Shown: positions 1 to 9,551 of the stretch, in pieces | Numbering within the stretch: position 1 is the first letter of the stretch | Layout of the letters: every line of letters starts with the position of its first letter | Source: Candidatus Contendibacter odensensis | GTDB taxonomy: Bacteria > Pseudomonadota > Gammaproteobacteria > Competibacterales > Competibacteraceae | Assembly: GCA_002747185.1 (NCBI GenBank) | Contig: PDTV01000012.1 | Span: 1 to 53,445, forward strand | DNA length: 53,445 nucleotides | Reading direction: 5' to 3' | Made by a program: the position numbers and the translations under genes | Notes under the pieces: model-generated | Databases searched by the model: none | Seen by the model: only the letters and a program-made list of their open reading frames with translations | Told to the model about the DNA's origin: nothing

Positions 1-98
1 TTACCTCATTTGCAGTTGCGCGAACTTTATCTTCGGCTTTTGCTATATGATAGACAGATATCGCGACAGTCAAAACAAATAGACCGCGCCCAGCTCGA

Positions 99-212
99 CG
101 CGAGGATGTTGAAGCGGAGCAAGCATGCTTGCGAAGCAGAAACACCGCAGCCGCCAAGTGACTGGAGCGTAGCTCAGCTCCGCGATTGCCGGCGGCGCAG
201 CCGCCGGCAACA
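99..212. repeat. Multi-hairpin dispersed repeat, copy A
   Basis: This non-coding element shares long blocks with 47225-47368: the block beginning CGCGAGGATGTTGAAGCGG, a GCAAGC/GCTTGC hairpin, GACTGGAGCGTAGCTCAGC, and a terminal hairpin. The terminal hairpin has arms 186-196 and 200-210 (11 bp, perfect) around a GCA loop. The second copy has different stem bases that still pair, so structure appears conserved. The element lies just downstream of the hppA terminator. It resembles REP- or MITE-like repeats in being intergenic and palindromic, but I do not recognise a named family. Confidence 0.8.
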
Positions 213-240
213 AGATGATAAAAAGACAGGAAAGAGAGCA

Positions 241-273
241 ATAAAAAAGGCGGGACAAATTGGCCCGCCTTCC
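241..273 (-). terminator. Rho-independent terminator of hppA
   Basis: Read on the minus strand, an 8-bp perfect GC-rich stem (arms 264-271 and 247-254) is followed directly by a run of six T residues (243-248 on the plus strand as A). It begins about 20 bases past the hppA stop codon, which is the expected place for an intrinsic terminator. Confidence 0.9.
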
Positions 274-291
274 ACACGATTAATATGGCGA

Positions 292-2334
292 CTATAGTAC
301 CAGCAGTGGCACAATCAGCAGTGCCACGATATTGATGATCTTGATAAGCGGATTAACCGCAGGCCCGGCGGTATCCTTATAGGGGTCGCCAACCGTATCG
401 CCTGTTACAGCTGCTTTGTGGGCTTCCGAACCCTTGCCACCGCAGTGACCATCCTCAATATGTTTCTTGGCATTGTCCCAGGCGCCACCGCCGGCTGTCA
501 TGGAAATGGCGACAAACAGGCCGGTGATAATCGTACCCATCAACAATCCTCCCAATGCTTTGGGACCTGCGTCAGCACCCATTAACCAGGCCATACCAAA
601 CGCGACCACAATCGGTGTCAATACCGGCAGCAATGAAGGTATGATCATTTCCTTAATAGCCGATTTAGTGAGTAAATCCACTGTTCGCGAATAGTCAGGT
701 CGCGCTGAACCGTCCATGATGCCGGGGATATCTCTGAATTGACGACGAACTTCACGCACTACAGACGCGGCTGCCCGGCCAACGGCTTCCATCGCCATGG
801 CACCGAACAAAAACGGGATCATACCGCCAATAAACAAGCCGATGATCACCACAGGGTCGGTGAGTGAAAAAGTAACCTCGATATTCACCAGTTCCAGTTT
901 GTGCTCGAAGTCGGCAAAAAGCACCAAGGCCGCCAGTGCGGCTGAGCCAATCGCGTAACCTTTCGTGACCGCTTTGGTGGTGTTACCGACTGCATCCAGC
1001 GGGTCAGTAATACCACGGATTGTCTCATCCATTTCGGCCATCTCAGCAATACCGCCGGCGTTATCTGTAATCGGTCCATACGCATCCAGGGCAACGATGA
1101 TGCCAGCCATTGATAGCATTGAGGTCGCGGCAATGGCAACGCCGTACAACCCTGCCCAGCTATAGGACAGGCCGATGCTCAAGCAAACAGCCAGTACGGG
1201 CAGGGCTGTTGCTTTCATCGATACAGCTAGGCCAGCAATGATATTAGTGGCATGACCGGTGGTACAGGCTTCAGCCAGCTTTTGTACCGGGCTGTATTCG
1301 GTTGCTGTATAATATTCGGTGAATATCACCATGGCTGCAGTCAATCCCAGTCCGACCAGTGCTGAACCAAAAAGTCCCCACGGGTTACTGGTACCCATTA
1401 ACAGCCAGATGACAGGCAGAAATGCCAACGCGGCAATAAGACCTGATATGCCCAAACCGCGATACAAGGCATTCATGACCTTCTCGCCTTCCTTCGCTTT
1501 TACGAAGTAAGTACCAACGATTGAGGCGATAATCGATACGCCACCCATCAGCAGCGGCAAGGCGACTGCATTTGGGATCACATCTCCGGTAAACATCAGG
1601 CTACCGACCAGCATGGTGGCAATAATAGTGACTGCATACGTCTCAAACAGGTCGGCAGCCATTCCTGCACAGTCGCCAACATTATCACCAACGTTATCGG
1701 CAATCACCGCAGGATTGCGCGGATCATCTTCTGGAATACCGGCTTCAACCTTGCCTACTAGATCGGCGCCAACGTCCGCCCCCTTGGTGAAAATACCGCC
1801 ACCGAGACGGGCAAAAATTGAAATAAGTGAACTGCCGAAAGCCAGACCGACCAGCGGGGCCAGATCGGGTGTGCCTTCAGTGCCGAGATCCAGGATAAAA
1901 TAGTATCCGGCTACACCGAGCAATCCGAGGCCGACGACCAACATTCCCGTAATCGCACCACCACGGAAGGCAACTTCCAGTGCTGCATTCAGACCGTTAT
2001 GAGCGGCTTGGGCAGTACGGATATTGGCTCGCACAGAGACATACATACCAATGTAACCGGCGATACCTGAGCAGATTGCACCAATCGCAAAACCGATAGC
2101 AGACGATAAACCCAAGGTAGATAAAATAACCACCCCAATGAGCACGCCAACAATAGCGATTGTACTGTACTGTCGATTGAGATAGGCCCTGGCGCCTTCT
2201 TGAACCGCAGCAGCAATTTCTTGCATCCTTTCATTTCCAACATCCTTGCTAAGAATCCAGCGTATCGACTGGATGCCGTAAACCAGTGCAACAAGAGCGC
2301 AAACGATCGCAAAAATAACACTTACCATCGCCAT
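292..2334 (-). CDS. hppA: K+-independent proton-translocating membrane pyrophosphatase
   Basis: This integral inner-membrane enzyme couples hydrolysis of pyrophosphate to proton export. The 680-residue protein has many hydrophobic segments, matching the usual size and roughly 16-helix plan. The family signature DVGADLVGK and the acidic loops DNVGDNVGD are intact. In GNTTKA the lysine replaces the alanine of K+-dependent enzymes, which by established family knowledge predicts a K+-independent proton pump. The ATG at 2334 was chosen over an upstream ATG at 2361 because GGGGAGG lies about nine bases before it. The soluble pyrophosphatase gene lies 348 bases upstream on the same strand, so both routes for using PPi are encoded side by side. 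Confidence 0.95.
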   Translation of the reverse strand: MAMVSVIFAIVCALVALVYGIQSIRWILSKDVGNERMQEIAAAVQEGARAYLNRQYSTIAIVGVLIGVVILSTLGLSSAIGFAIGAICSGIAGYIGMYVSVRANIRTAQAAHNGLNAALEVAFRGGAITGMLVVGLGLLGVAGYYFILDLGTEGTPDLAPLVGLAFGSSLISIFARLGGGIFTKGADVGADLVGKVEAGIPEDDPRNPAVIADNVGDNVGDCAGMAADLFETYAVTIIATMLVGSLMFTGDVIPNAVALPLLMGGVSIIASIVGTYFVKAKEGEKVMNALYRGLGISGLIAALAFLPVIWLLMGTSNPWGLFGSALVGLGLTAAMVIFTEYYTATEYSPVQKLAEACTTGHATNIIAGLAVSMKATALPVLAVCLSIGLSYSWAGLYGVAIAATSMLSMAGIIVALDAYGPITDNAGGIAEMAEMDETIRGITDPLDAVGNTTKAVTKGYAIGSAALAALVLFADFEHKLELVNIEVTFSLTDPVVIIGLFIGGMIPFLFGAMAMEAVGRAAASVVREVRRQFRDIPGIMDGSARPDYSRTVDLLTKSAIKEMIIPSLLPVLTPIVVAFGMAWLMGADAGPKALGGLLMGTIITGLFVAISMTAGGGAWDNAKKHIEDGHCGGKGSEAHKAAVTGDTVGDPYKDTAGPAVNPLIKIINIVALLIVPLLVL

Positions 2335-2682
2335 AACAAGAATCCTCCCCTTTGCAGGCAAGTTGATTGCATCAGTTTCTCCTCATTTTACTTGCTATCG
2401 CTGAGTAGTTTAGCTACTCAGCGAGCCTGAAGCACGATGCTGGCACATCACTGTTTTCATAGTGGTTGATGCCCATTGAATGGTCGTATCGTGCTCCCCA
2501 TTAATAAGGCAAAGAGATTAATACGGCTGGGGTATCACGCAGCTGGTAGCATTGCACACTATGATTTAACGGGTTATTTAAGCTGTATAATCAATGAAAA
2601 TCAACCACATAATGCCTGATTTCCCTAGCAGGCAGTAGGGATTTTTGCCGTAAGTTCAGGCTATGTGCTTGTCACTATTTAC
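2335..2682. other. hppA-ppa intergenic region
   Basis: No gene is seen. A perfect 9-bp inverted repeat (arms 2400-2408 and 2414-2422, 5-base loop) lies about 65 bases upstream of the hppA start and may be a 5' leader hairpin or an operator. A second hairpin (TCCCTA at 2622-2627, TAGGGA at 2636-2641) is followed by TTTTT only on the plus strand, where no upstream gene needs it, so it is not a convincing ppa terminator. Confidence 0.5.
2400..2422. promoter_or_regulatory. Perfect inverted repeat upstream of hppA
   Basis: GCTGAGTAG and CTACTCAGC pair perfectly around a TTTAG loop. Its place in the probable leader or promoter of hppA suggests an operator or an mRNA hairpin. It has no T-run, so it is not a normal terminator. 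The function is inferred only from position and symmetry. Confidence 0.4.
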
Positions 2683-3237
2683 TTATAAGGATGGGCGTTT
2701 TTCCTCATACGCTTTTTTGAAGCGTGCGACGCTGGCCATAATTTCTTTTTTGGCCTCGGCAATATCTGACCAGCCACCAATCTGTACCCACTTGCCGCTA
2801 TCAAGATCTTTGTAGTGCTGGAAAAAATGGGCAATCTGGCTGAGCTGTGCCTTGGGCATTTGTGCAGCATTTTCAATGTGATCGTATAGCGCACATTCCT
2901 CTTTAATGGGAACGGCCAAAAGTTTGGCATCTTCTCCCTTTTCATCGGACATCTTCAGCAATCCCAAGGGGCGACAGCGTACCACGCAGCCACTAACAAC
3001 TGGCAACGGTGCTACCATCAAGACATCTAATGGGTCACCGTCTTCACAAAGGGTGTTTGGAATATAGCCGTAGTTACAAGGATAATGCATTGCCGTATTC
3101 ATGAAGCGATCCACAAATAATGCACCGGATTCCTTATCTATTTCGTACTTGACTGGATCGGCGTGCGCTGGAATTTCGATAATGGCGTTAAATTCTTCAG
3201 GAAGCTTGTTGCCGGCACCGACTCTGTCCAGGATCAT
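2683..3237 (-). CDS. ppa: Soluble inorganic pyrophosphatase (family I)
   Basis: This cytosolic enzyme hydrolyses pyrophosphate to phosphate, pulling biosynthetic reactions forward. The 184-residue protein follows E. coli Ppa almost throughout. It has the conserved core EIDKESGALFVDRF, the signature DGDPLDV, and metal-binding aspartates at 66, 71 and 103, one position offset from E. coli D65, D70 and D102. The start at 3237 follows an AAGGGG ribosome-binding sequence and gives the family-typical N-terminus. It sits upstream of hppA on the same strand with a 348-base gap that probably holds a separate hppA promoter. Nothing is truncated. Confidence 0.97.
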   Translation of the reverse strand: MILDRVGAGNKLPEEFNAIIEIPAHADPVKYEIDKESGALFVDRFMNTAMHYPCNYGYIPNTLCEDGDPLDVLMVAPLPVVSGCVVRCRPLGLLKMSDEKGEDAKLLAVPIKEECALYDHIENAAQMPKAQLSQIAHFFQHYKDLDSGKWVQIGGWSDIAEAKKEIMASVARFKKAYEEKRPSL

Positions 3238-3804
3238 GGTTTTTTACCCCTTCACACTGAGGTTGTTGAAAATATTTATACTACATTAAGCGTGTGGGTT
3301 TAGCAGCACATGAAGCAGATTCCATACAAAAATTGACCTTTTGATGACTGCTCGCTTCGGGCCAGAACGGTCTTGAAAAAAATGAATATCACGACAGTGA
3401 AAGCATTATGTGTATTGCCTTGTTGGGTGCGCCTGGTTCAGGGAGAGACGCTCAAACGAATGCCGTTGTTGAGCATTAACCTTTCTGCTGTCGCTATGGG
3501 CGGTTGGCTGCATGCCGAGGTCGCCCTGGAAACGGCATGGGGTCAGTGCCGTGCCAGGCCTTATATATAGCGCAAACACTATAAACTGGAACAATTTAAG
3601 TGATAATTTGTACGTTAAAACAGATGGATATAGCGGAATCAATTAATCAGATTTAATTGGTTCTGTGATAGATGCGGGCGATTGGATGCCCATTGATATC
3701 ATACCGGGTATGATCGAGAGGATTTTGAGCGTACTCGCTAGCAAGCGCCGGGCTTTAAGCAGTAAGGATACATCAGCAAACACGGTCTGGTTGATACGGT
3801 GCGT
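3238..3804. other. Intergenic region between ppa and livF
   Basis: No convincing gene is present; open frames on both strands are short, overlap each other and lack family resemblance. The ppa promoter must lie in the left part. A degenerate copy of a palindromic dispersed repeat occupies 3627-3671. I see no clear terminator for livF. Confidence 0.5.
3627..3671. repeat. Dispersed palindrome, degenerate copy
   Basis: GATATAGCGGAATCAATTAA (3627-3646) faces an imperfect complement ending near 3671. The left arm is nearly identical to that at 17671-17691. The right arm has several mismatches, so this copy appears decayed. There is no T-run and no coding content. Confidence 0.7.
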
Positions 3805-4506
3805 TCAAGCACCTAGATAGGCTTTTTGTACCTCGTCATTGGCCAATAGGTTAGCGCCTGTATCAGCTAGCACAATTCGACCCGTTTCCAGTACATAACC
3901 ACGATCAGCCAGTTGCAAGGCACGATGCGCATTTTGTTCAACCAGGAAAATAGTGACACCTTCATCACGGATTTCTTTAAGAATCTGGAAAATCTGGGAA
4001 ATGATGATCGGCGCCAAACCTAATGAAGGTTCATCCAGCAACAGCAGATTGGGGCGACTCATTAGCGCCCGCCCAATAGCCAACATCTGTTGCTCGCCAC
4101 CGGATAGTGTTCCACCGCGTTGATTGCATCGCTCCTTGAGGCGGGGGAATAAGGTGAATACGCGCTCCAGATCAATTGTAAGCCGCGACAGGTCAGCGAA
4201 AAAACCGCCCATCTGCAAATTTTCCTGCACGGTCAGGCCAGGGAAAATACGCCGTCCTTCCGGTGCAATGGCTAAACCGCACTGCATGATGACATGGGTC
4301 GGCTCATGGGTAATATCCTGTCCTTCAAAGGTCACAGTTCCCTGACTGGCTTGTGGTGTACCACAAATCGTCATCAATAAAGTGCTTTTTCCCGCACCGT
4401 TCGCGCCGATCAGGGTCACGATTTCACCAGAATGTACTTCTAGTGATACGCCTTTAAGTGCTTCAATTTGGCCATAACATGTGTGGATTTTCTCCAGTTT
4501 CAGCAT
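3805..4506 (-). CDS. livF: Branched-chain amino acid ABC transporter ATPase LivF
   Basis: This cytoplasmic ATPase subunit powers uptake of leucine, isoleucine and valine together with LivG, LivH, LivM and the periplasmic LivK. The 233 residues match the LivF family length. Visible motifs are Walker A GANGAGKST, the signature LSGGEQQ, Walker B LLLLDEP, and the LivF-typical switch region VEQNAHRAL. It is the last gene of livHMGF and lies 6 bases downstream of livG, so it is surely co-transcribed. The substrate could be another hydrophobic amino acid, amide or urea, since this transporter family is diverse. The gene is complete. Confidence 0.94.
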   Translation of the reverse strand: MLKLEKIHTCYGQIEALKGVSLEVHSGEIVTLIGANGAGKSTLLMTICGTPQASQGTVTFEGQDITHEPTHVIMQCGLAIAPEGRRIFPGLTVQENLQMGGFFADLSRLTIDLERVFTLFPRLKERCNQRGGTLSGGEQQMLAIGRALMSRPNLLLLDEPSLGLAPIIISQIFQILKEIRDEGVTIFLVEQNAHRALQLADRGYVLETGRIVLADTGANLLANDEVQKAYLGA

Positions 4507-4512
4507 TGTGAT

Positions 4513-5310
4513 TTATTCCTCTCCCAGATACGCTTTAATGACCTGTGGGTCATTACGAACCACATCAGGAGTACCAATGGTAATTGGCCGGCCATACTCG
4601 ACCACCAGAATTTCATCCGAAATGCCCATTACCAAGCCCATGTCATGCTCAATCAATAATACCGAGACCCCATGTTCGACACGCAAGTCATTAATAAGCT
4701 GATCCAGATCGCGGGTTTCCTGTGGATTCAGGCCAGCGGCCGGTTCATCAAGCATGAGTACCTTGGGGTTGGTGATCATACAGCGGGCAATTTCCAGTCG
4801 GCGCTGTTGTCCATAAGCAAGGTTGCCGGCTTCTCGATTGGCCACATCCAGCAACCCGGTTTTTTCCAGCCAGAAGGCTGATTTATCCAGTGCTTCAGCC
4901 TCAGCACGACGGTAGCTGGGCATCTTGAATAAACCGGATAGCAAGCGGGTTTCTAGTGTGGAATGCTGTGAGACCAACAGGTTTTCGACCACACTCATGT
5001 TTTTGAACAATCGTACGTTCTGAAAGGTACGTACCAGCCCCAATCGGGCAATACGGTGACTGGGCAAGGTATGAATGTGATGGCTATCCAATAGTACTGT
5101 GCCAGCAGTAGGTGTGTAAAAACCGCCAATACAATTGAATATTGTGGTTTTGCCGGCCCCATTAGGGCCAATAATGGCAAAAATCTGGTTGCGCTTAACA
5201 CTGAAGTTAATGCCATCTACTGCTAACAAGCCGCCAAAACGCATACTGAGATCATACACTTCCAGTAGGGGTGAAGCCGAAGGTGTGGTTGAGTGAGAGA
5301 ATGTGCTCAT
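4513..5310 (-). CDS. livG: Branched-chain amino acid ABC transporter ATPase LivG
   Basis: This is the second ATPase subunit of the Liv importer. It has Walker [10 protein letters not shown], the signature region [13 protein letters not shown], Walker [13 protein letters not shown] and switch histidine [11 protein letters not shown], all typical of LivG. The start was set at the ATG at 5310 because it overlaps the livM stop as ATGA and has AGGGAT a few bases upstream; a longer open frame reaching 5385 adds 25 non-family residues inside livM. The overlap implies translational coupling with livM. The protein is 265 residues, close to E. coli LivG. Confidence 0.94.
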   Translation of the reverse strand: MSTFSHSTTPSASPLLEVYDLSMRFGGLLAVDGINFSVKRNQIFAIIGPNGAGKTTIFNCIGGFYTPTAGTVLLDSHHIHTLPSHRIARLGLVRTFQNVRLFKNMSVVENLLVSQHSTLETRLLSGLFKMPSYRRAEAEALDKSAFWLEKTGLLDVANREAGNLAYGQQRRLEIARCMITNPKVLMLDEPAAGLNPQETRDLDQLINDLRVEHGVSVLLIEHDMGLVMGISDEILVVEYGRPITIGTPDVVRNDPQVIKAYLGEE

Positions 5311-6560
5311 GATTGAGATCCCTTGGAATATGAGGGTAATTTCAATCGAGGGCGAGCTGCGGGCAGCAGTCCTTGGGGTCGCCAAACCATCATCAGCACT
5401 AAAACCAGACCGAAAATCAGCATTCGATATTCAGCAAATTGTCGTGCCACTTCTGGCAGCACGGTTAAGGCAATCGCTGCCAAAATGACCCCAAGCTGGG
5501 AACCCATACCGCCTAACACCACAATAGCGAGCACGATAGCTGATTCAATGAAGGTAAATGACTCTGGGTTAATAAAACCCTGGCGGGCGGCAAAAAATGC
5601 ACCGGCAAAACCGGCCGTTGATGCACCAAAGCTGAAAGCGGTCAGCTTGATTACTGTCGGATTTAAACCCAGGGATCGACACGCAATTTCATCTTCTCGC
5701 AATGCTTCCCAGGCACGGCCTACCGGCATACGAATCAATCGATTGATGATATAGAGAATGAATAATGACATTAGAAGTGCTAACAGGTAGAGAAATATGA
5801 CAGTGTCACCACCGTTATAATCAAGACCGAAAAATTGATGAAATGTCATTGCATTTTCATTACTGGGACGACGGGCAAATTCCAGACCGAAAAAAGTGGG
5901 TTTGGCTATATTGCCAATGCCATCGGGACCACCTGTGAGGTTATCCAGATTATTCATGAGCAGGCGGATAATTTCACCAAAACCCAGCGTAACAATCGCA
6001 AGATAATCACCACGTAGTCGCAGTACCGGAAATCCTAACAAACAGCCTGTTAGTGCGGCCATCATTACGCACAGAGGCAGGCACTGCCAAAAAGAAAACC
6101 CGAAATGCGCGGATAATAGCGCGTAGCTGTATGCACCGACAGCATAAAAGGCGACATAGCCCAGGTCCAATAAGCCGGCAAAACCGACGACAACGTTTAG
6201 CCCCAAACCAAGCATAATATAAATCAATGCAAGTGTTGCAATATCCACTGCTCCTCGGGAAGCAGTAAATGGCCAAATAATAGCGATGACAACCAGTACA
6301 GCCAAAAAAGGAGGATAGCTGATCCATCGTTGCGGATTAGAGAAGTACCTGGATATATGAATATGGCTTAATGCTGTTTTTAACGGCATCTGAAGCAGTT
6401 GCACTAAAAATATTGCGACCATTGCTATGAGTACTGGTTTGGCATCGCCATCCAGTGAGACATGGATACCATTAACGTGAATCTGAATACCAAGAATAGG
6501 CACGCTGAGTACACCGGCTAACAGGGCCATTAATAAGGCATTCGGAAAGTGCTTTTTCAT
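5307..6560 (-). CDS. livM: Branched-chain amino acid ABC transporter permease LivM
   Basis: This inner-membrane permease pairs with LivH. The 417-residue protein has about ten hydrophobic segments. It starts with a two-helix N-terminal extension like that of E. coli LivM (425 residues), followed by the conserved core beginning [21 protein letters not shown]. The permease-ATPase contact region is visible as [18 protein letters not shown], the EAA-like loop. It starts three bases after the livH stop and its own stop overlaps livG, so livHMGF is one tight operon. Confidence 0.94.
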   Translation of the reverse strand: MKKHFPNALLMALLAGVLSVPILGIQIHVNGIHVSLDGDAKPVLIAMVAIFLVQLLQMPLKTALSHIHISRYFSNPQRWISYPPFLAVLVVIAIIWPFTASRGAVDIATLALIYIMLGLGLNVVVGFAGLLDLGYVAFYAVGAYSYALLSAHFGFSFWQCLPLCVMMAALTGCLLGFPVLRLRGDYLAIVTLGFGEIIRLLMNNLDNLTGGPDGIGNIAKPTFFGLEFARRPSNENAMTFHQFFGLDYNGGDTVIFLYLLALLMSLFILYIINRLIRMPVGRAWEALREDEIACRSLGLNPTVIKLTAFSFGASTAGFAGAFFAARQGFINPESFTFIESAIVLAIVVLGGMGSQLGVILAAIALTVLPEVARQFAEYRMLIFGLVLVLMMVWRPQGLLPAARPRLKLPSYSKGSQS

Positions 6561-6563
6561 CGC

Positions 6564-7496
6564 TCAAACCTTCTCGATTTCAGGTTTGCCTAAAAAACCG
6601 GTGGGACGAAATAGCAAGACCAGTACCAGCAGGCTAAAAGCGACCACATCTTTGTATTCAGTACGCAGGTATGCCGATGAGAAGCTTTCTGATAATCCTA
6701 GAATGATTCCACCTAACATTGCTCCGGGAATACTGCCTATACCTCCCAGTACGGCGGCTGTAAACGCTTTAATACCGGCCTCAAAACCAATAAAGGGGTT
6801 GATTTTGCCAATATATAAGCTGACCAATACACCAGCAACAGCCGCCAGAGCCGCTCCCAGCACAAAAGTCAGGGCGATAATACGGTTTGTATCGATACCC
6901 AGTAAATTGGTCATCATTAAATCTTGTGAGCAGGCACGGCAAGCACGCCCCATGCGGGAACGGGCAATGAATAAGGTTAATGCTGTCATGAAGATGACTG
7001 TCGTTACTGCTATTAAGACCTGCATATAGGACAGGTATACTTGAAAGCCACCTTCGAGGCCAAAACGCCAACCGCCTGAAATTAAAGGTTGCATTGACAA
7101 GTCGCGCGCACCTTGACCAATTTGTACATAATTTTGCAAAAAGATCGACATGCCAATCGCAGAAATGAGGGGAATGAGTCGAGGGCTACCTCGTAAAGGA
7201 CGATAGGCAACACGTTCAATGGTCCAACCATAAGCACTGGTTACCAGAATACTGGTGATCAGTGTCAGTATTAGAATCAGGGAAATGCTTTCTACACCCA
7301 ATTGAACGGTTAATGCTGTAATTGTGATCAGTCCGACATAGGCACTAATCATGTAGATCTCACCATGAGCAAAATTAATCATGCCAATGATGCCGTATAC
7401 CATGGTATATCCAATAGCAATCAAGGCATAAATACTACCCAGTGTCAGACCATTGATAATCTGCTGGGTAAGTTCAAGAGTAAATGAATCGGACAT
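6564..7496 (-). CDS. livH: Branched-chain amino acid ABC transporter permease LivH
   Basis: This inner-membrane permease is the first gene of the livHMGF unit. The 310-residue protein has the LivH hallmarks: an N-terminal stretch INGLTLGSIYALIAIGYTMV, the motif MINFAHGEIYM, and the cytoplasmic loop SRMGRACRACSQD that contacts the ATPases. Length matches E. coli LivH (308). livK lies upstream on the same strand but is separated by 343 bases and a terminator-like hairpin, so livH probably has its own promoter or depends on readthrough from livK. Confidence 0.94.
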   Translation of the reverse strand: MSDSFTLELTQQIINGLTLGSIYALIAIGYTMVYGIIGMINFAHGEIYMISAYVGLITITALTVQLGVESISLILILTLITSILVTSAYGWTIERVAYRPLRGSPRLIPLISAIGMSIFLQNYVQIGQGARDLSMQPLISGGWRFGLEGGFQVYLSYMQVLIAVTTVIFMTALTLFIARSRMGRACRACSQDLMMTNLLGIDTNRIIALTFVLGAALAAVAGVLVSLYIGKINPFIGFEAGIKAFTAAVLGGIGSIPGAMLGGIILGLSESFSSAYLRTEYKDVVAFSLLVLVLLFRPTGFLGKPEIEKV

Positions 7497-7795
7497 GGCT
7501 ACCGCATTTGGTGACTGTTAAAAAGTGAACACAAAACCTGGGTTGATTGAGGTGTGGTATCAAGCATTATGCTATTGTGTACCTGCTACACTTACCATGC
7601 TGCGCTACGGGAAAACCAAGAGGCAATTTTCAATATTTCTCAATATTCCCTTCCGGAAAAAAATATTGAGGAAACATAAAAACGTGCAGGCGCTCCCCAC
7701 TGCCAGCTCACCTGAACATTAAAAGGCAGGATGCTTGATGGTCTCATTCTTCTGTCTGTAAATCGCTGCATCATTCATCGTGATGTGTGCTAAAA
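7497..7795. other. Intergenic region upstream of livH
   Basis: No gene is seen. The region separates livK and its terminator from livH and must hold the livHMGF promoter unless the operon is served by readthrough. It is AT-rich with short A/T runs near 7620-7680. No clear -35/-10 pair or operator stood out. Confidence 0.45.
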
Positions 7796-7826
7796 CCAGA
7801 AGGGCGAGAATTCATGCCTCGCCCTT
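7796..7826 (-). terminator. Terminator or attenuator after livK
   Basis: A perfect 9-bp stem (AAGGGCGAG at 7800-7808 and CTCGCCCTT at 7818-7826) lies 14 bases past the livK stop. On the minus strand it is followed by CTGGTTTTA, a short and interrupted T-tract. It could partly terminate, letting livK be made in excess over the membrane genes, as is common for binding proteins. Confidence 0.65.
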
Positions 7827-7839
7827 GCTTGATTATATG

Positions 7840-8961
7840 CTACCTGGCTGGTGTCTTGGTAGCGTCAGCGTGCCACTCAAAAATCACAAATTCAAATTCT
7901 TTCAAATCGCCGTTTTGCTTAAACGCAACCTTGCCAATGGGGGTGTCAAAGCTGTTTTTACGAATATATGCTGCTAATTTTTTGGGATCTTCGGCTTTAG
8001 TACCTTTGATGGCATCCGCGATAATCTGTACAGCGGAATAGGACGGCATGATGAAAGGCCCATTGGGATCTTGCTTGTCGTCCTTGAATGCTTTGACTAA
8101 ACCAGCATTAGCCGGATCGGCGCTGAAATCGGCAGGTAATGTAACCAGCAAACCTTCTGAAGCGGGGCCAGCAATTGCGCTAATATCCTTGTTACCTACA
8201 CCTTCGGGTCCCATAAACCTGGCATCAAAACCCTGCTCACGGCACTGGCGAAGAATCAGACCGAGCTCAGGGTGATAACCGCCATAATACACAAAGTCGA
8301 TTTTCTCGCTCTTCATCTTGGTACATAGCGCGGAGAAATCGGTCTGTCCTTTGGTGACACCCTCAAACATGGCCACCTTGGTCCCTTTGTTCTCAAGGGT
8401 TTTTTTAACTTCCTTGGCGATACCCTGACCATACTGTTGCTTATCATGAATAATGGCGATTCGCTTGGGTTTGATCGTGCTGGCGATATAGCGCCCAGCG
8501 GTTGGGCCTTGCTGGTCATCCGTGCCGATAGTACGGAAAACGGCGGTATAGCCCTTTTGGGTGATCGCCGGGTTGGTGGATGCCGGCGTAATCATAAGAA
8601 TGCCTTCTTCATCATACAACCTGGCAGCGGGTTGGGTAGAACCGGAGCATAAATGACCGACAACATATTTAATGCCGTCATTGATAACCTGGTTCGCGAT
8701 GGCAACGGCTTGTTTGGGTTCACAGACATCATCCATCAACACAGCTTCCAATTGCTTGCCGTTGACACCACCTGCCGCATTGATTCGTTTGACAGCCATT
8801 TTTGCACCAACCATCTGCATGTTACCGTACTGGGCGACCGGTCCAGTAATCGGACCGGCGATAGCGATTTTAATGGTGTCTTTAGCCTGTGCCAGCCCGC
8901 CCAAACCAAGGATGACAGCACCCACAGCAGCGCTCAGAATTTTGCGATTAATTTTTTTCAT
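7840..8961 (-). CDS. livK: Periplasmic branched-chain amino acid-binding protein
   Basis: This periplasmic substrate-binding protein feeds the LivHMGF importer. The 373-residue precursor has a Sec signal peptide ending GGLAQA before KDTIKIAIAGPITG, and the two-lobe type I periplasmic fold motifs GPVAQYGNMQMVGAKMAV and CSGSTQPAARLYDEEGI. A cysteine pair, one in DDVCEPKQA and one in HLCSGS, matches the Leu/Ile/Val-binding protein disulfide. AAGGAA precedes the ATG by about ten bases. The length and full colinearity suggest an intact gene. The exact ligand range (LIV or one amino acid) cannot be read from the sequence. Confidence 0.93.
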   Translation of the reverse strand: MKKINRKILSAAVGAVILGLGGLAQAKDTIKIAIAGPITGPVAQYGNMQMVGAKMAVKRINAAGGVNGKQLEAVLMDDVCEPKQAVAIANQVINDGIKYVVGHLCSGSTQPAARLYDEEGILMITPASTNPAITQKGYTAVFRTIGTDDQQGPTAGRYIASTIKPKRIAIIHDKQQYGQGIAKEVKKTLENKGTKVAMFEGVTKGQTDFSALCTKMKSEKIDFVYYGGYHPELGLILRQCREQGFDARFMGPEGVGNKDISAIAGPASEGLLVTLPADFSADPANAGLVKAFKDDKQDPNGPFIMPSYSAVQIIADAIKGTKAEDPKKLAAYIRKNSFDTPIGKVAFKQNGDLKEFEFVIFEWHADATKTPAR

Positions 8962-9113
8962 TTTTTGACGGTTCCTTACATTTAGGTGGTAATAACACGT
9001 AGAATTTGTTGTAAAAGGATTAGCTAAAATATCAGCTAGAGCAAGCCAATTGTAGAGAAAAATTTTCGTAGGAATAAGACGTGCGGAAATTCAGGAAGGG
9101 TGTTAACACCAGG

Positions 9114-9551
9114 TTATCCAGTTTTTTTTACCAGCCACTGCAATCGCTCCAGATATACTGTTTCATCGGGCGCAAGACCGTTACGCTGCGATTCCCACAG
9201 CGTCTCGCCTAGACATTCCATCATCTGATGCTCGGCATGGTGACTATTCCCCAAGGACTGGCAGAGTTGCTGATAGATCTGCAGAATTCCCGGTGGTCGG
9301 TCACAACTTAATTGCTCATGGATAGCAATGTGCATACCCATATGCAAAAACGGGTTCGTTTGTCCTCCCTCAGCTGTGTATTCCCAAGCTATCGCTGCAT
9401 GTGGTTTGGTTAGTAGTGCTTGATATTCGGGGTGCTCGCGGATGATGCTTGTGATGATGTTTTCCAAAGGTTCCAGCGGTTGCCCGGAATTGGCTTTTTC
9501 CCAAACTGTGCAGTAGTAGCGGCGCATTGCATCACGGTCGTTGCCAAACAT
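9114..9551 (-). CDS. DUF1841 family protein
   Basis: This 145-residue protein of unknown function matches the DUF1841 family found in beta- and gammaproteobacteria: an N-terminal MFGNDRDAMRRYY, a central NPFLHMGMHIAIHEQL with several histidines, and a C-terminal YLERLQWLVKK. It has no signal peptide or membrane segment, so it is probably cytosolic. It begins directly after the nth stop codon (TGA then ATG with no gap), implying co-translation with endonuclease III. That pairing hints at a role near DNA metabolism but does not establish one. Histidine richness could mean metal binding; this is inference. Confidence 0.85.
   Translation of the reverse strand: MFGNDRDAMRRYYCTVWEKANSGQPLEPLENIITSIIREHPEYQALLTKPHAAIAWEYTAEGGQTNPFLHMGMHIAIHEQLSCDRPPGILQIYQQLCQSLGNSHHAEHQMMECLGETLWESQRNGLAPDETVYLERLQWLVKKTG

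Noticed and set aside
70..258. Minus-strand open frame sharing a peptide with one at 47159-47401
   Set aside because: The shared stretch PAIAELSYAPVTW comes from the non-coding hairpin repeat present in both places; neither frame has a ribosome-binding site or family match.
2614..2646. Hairpin followed by TTTTT on the plus strand as a terminator
   Set aside because: No plus-strand gene lies upstream, and on the minus strand, where ppa is transcribed, the T-run is on the wrong side.
3373..3642. Overlapping open frames on both strands between ppa and livF
   Set aside because: Both are short, overlap each other antisense, and lack start signals or recognisable motifs.
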